From JAAYKS01 sp964479435 (GTDB taxonomy: Bacteria; Bacillota; Clostridia; Saccharofermentanales; UBA5734): a stretch of DNA of 6,870 nt. The translations under genes and the position numbers were made by a program. The DNA lies in assembly GCA_964479435.1 (NCBI GenBank), contig CAYZME010000091.1, positions 1 to 6,870 of the forward strand, in the 5' to 3' direction. A model generated the notes under the pieces. That model was not told the DNA's origin, ran no database searches, and saw only the letters and a list, made by a program, of their open reading frames with translations. Below are positions 6,372 to 6,870 of this stretch, in pieces. How positions within the stretch are numbered: position 1 is the first letter of the stretch; every line of letters starts with the position of its first letter.

Positions 6372-6870
6372 ATGAAAAAGGTCGCGATCATCGGAACCGG
6401 AAGCATCGCTTCCCAGCATATCGAGAGCTATTTGCACTTTGCCGACCGCGCGCAAATTGTCGCGTTGTGTGACATCGATCCGCAGCGGACCGACTCGCGC
6501 GCCCGCGAGTACGGTCTGGACGCGGCCCGCCACTATACGGATTACACGGCCATGCTCGCCGATCCCACGTTGGAGCTGGACGTGGTCAGCATCACCACCC
6601 CGCCGTTTACCCACCGCGACATCACGGTGGCGGCACTGGACAGCGGCCGCCACGTGCTGTGCGAAAAACCGATGGCGCCATCGGTCGCCGAATGCGAGGA
6701 GATGCTGGCGGCCGCCTTGCGCAACGACCGCGTCTGTGTGTCGGTCGCGCAAAACCGCTTTGCCACGCCGATGGCGCGCCAACAGGCCGCCGTCGCTTCC
6801 GGCCTGGCCGGCCGTCCGCTGTACATCCTCGCCGAGTCGGTCTGGTGGCGTGGCAGCGAATACTATGACA
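6372..6870 (+). CDS. Gfo/Idh/MocA-family oxidoreductase (3' truncated)
   Basis: An ATG-initiated frame stays open to the window end (166 complete codons). The N-terminus has a Rossmann dinucleotide-binding motif (VAIIGTGSIA; G8, G10, A13). An acidic pair follows at the end of the second strand (CDID, D34/D36), where the cofactor ribose is usually bound. A SITTPPFTH segment then leads to the family signature CEKPM (E98-K99-P100), and QNRF (127-130) begins the passage to the catalytic domain. Family members are NAD(P)-dependent dehydrogenases of sugars, inositols and related compounds, typically 330-400 residues, so about half is missing. The substrate cannot be told because the C-terminal catalytic domain lies outside the window. 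It is cytoplasmic (no signal peptide) and seems functionally unrelated to the upstream adhesins. Confidence 0.9.
   Translation, partial: MKKVAIIGTGSIASQHIESYLHFADRAQIVALCDIDPQRTDSRAREYGLDAARHYTDYTAMLADPTLELDVVSITTPPFTHRDITVAALDSGRHVLCEKPMAPSVAECEEMLAAALRNDRVCVSVAQNRFATPMARQQAAVASGLAGRPLYILAESVWWRGSEYYD

Overview
The window is GC-rich and all its genes are on the + strand. It carries two consecutive genes for large, cell-wall-anchored surface proteins, followed by the start of an unrelated metabolic gene. The C-terminal sorting signals (IPESG and VPDTG, each followed by a hydrophobic segment and a basic tail), the Spy0128/SpaA/CnaB-type pilin and adhesin domains and the U-tailed hairpin terminators all point to a Gram-positive bacterium. 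An uncultured, high-GC member of the Bacillota (Clostridia-like) is my best guess, but no marker gene here fixes the taxonomy.

Layout. (1) Bases 2-1867 hold the 3' part of a surface protein: the end of one Spy0128-like (FctA-type) isopeptide domain, two complete ones, two DUF11-like domains and a sorting signal. It ends in a strong terminator at 1922-1959. (2) Bases 1960-2149 are a non-coding leader with candidate promoters and small inverted repeats. (3) Bases 2150-6204 encode one 1351-residue MSCRAMM-like adhesin broken by a one-base frameshift at the T run 4372-4375. Its parts are a signal peptide, an N-terminal adhesin domain, five collagen-binding/CnaA-like modules, one SpaA/CnaB domain, two DUF7601-like stalk domains, an acidic linker and a VPDTG sorting signal. 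As the sequence stands it yields a 749-residue secreted piece with no wall anchor and a 3' half with no signal peptide. (4) A second strong terminator lies at 6230-6272. (5) After a probable extended -10 promoter, a Gfo/Idh/MocA-family oxidoreductase starts at 6372 and runs off the end.

The two surface proteins are separate transcription units, since a terminator lies between them. They probably form an accessory cell-surface locus. Both are stacks of Ig-like or transthyretin-like domains with the Lys/Glu/Asn pattern of intramolecular isopeptide bonds, an arrangement that makes extended, protease-resistant stalks. No sortase is visible, so the anchoring enzyme must be outside the window. The oxidoreductase looks like an unrelated neighbour. 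I found no mobile element, CRISPR array or RNA gene, and no convincing new biological system; the most notable points are the frameshift and the two differing sorting signals.
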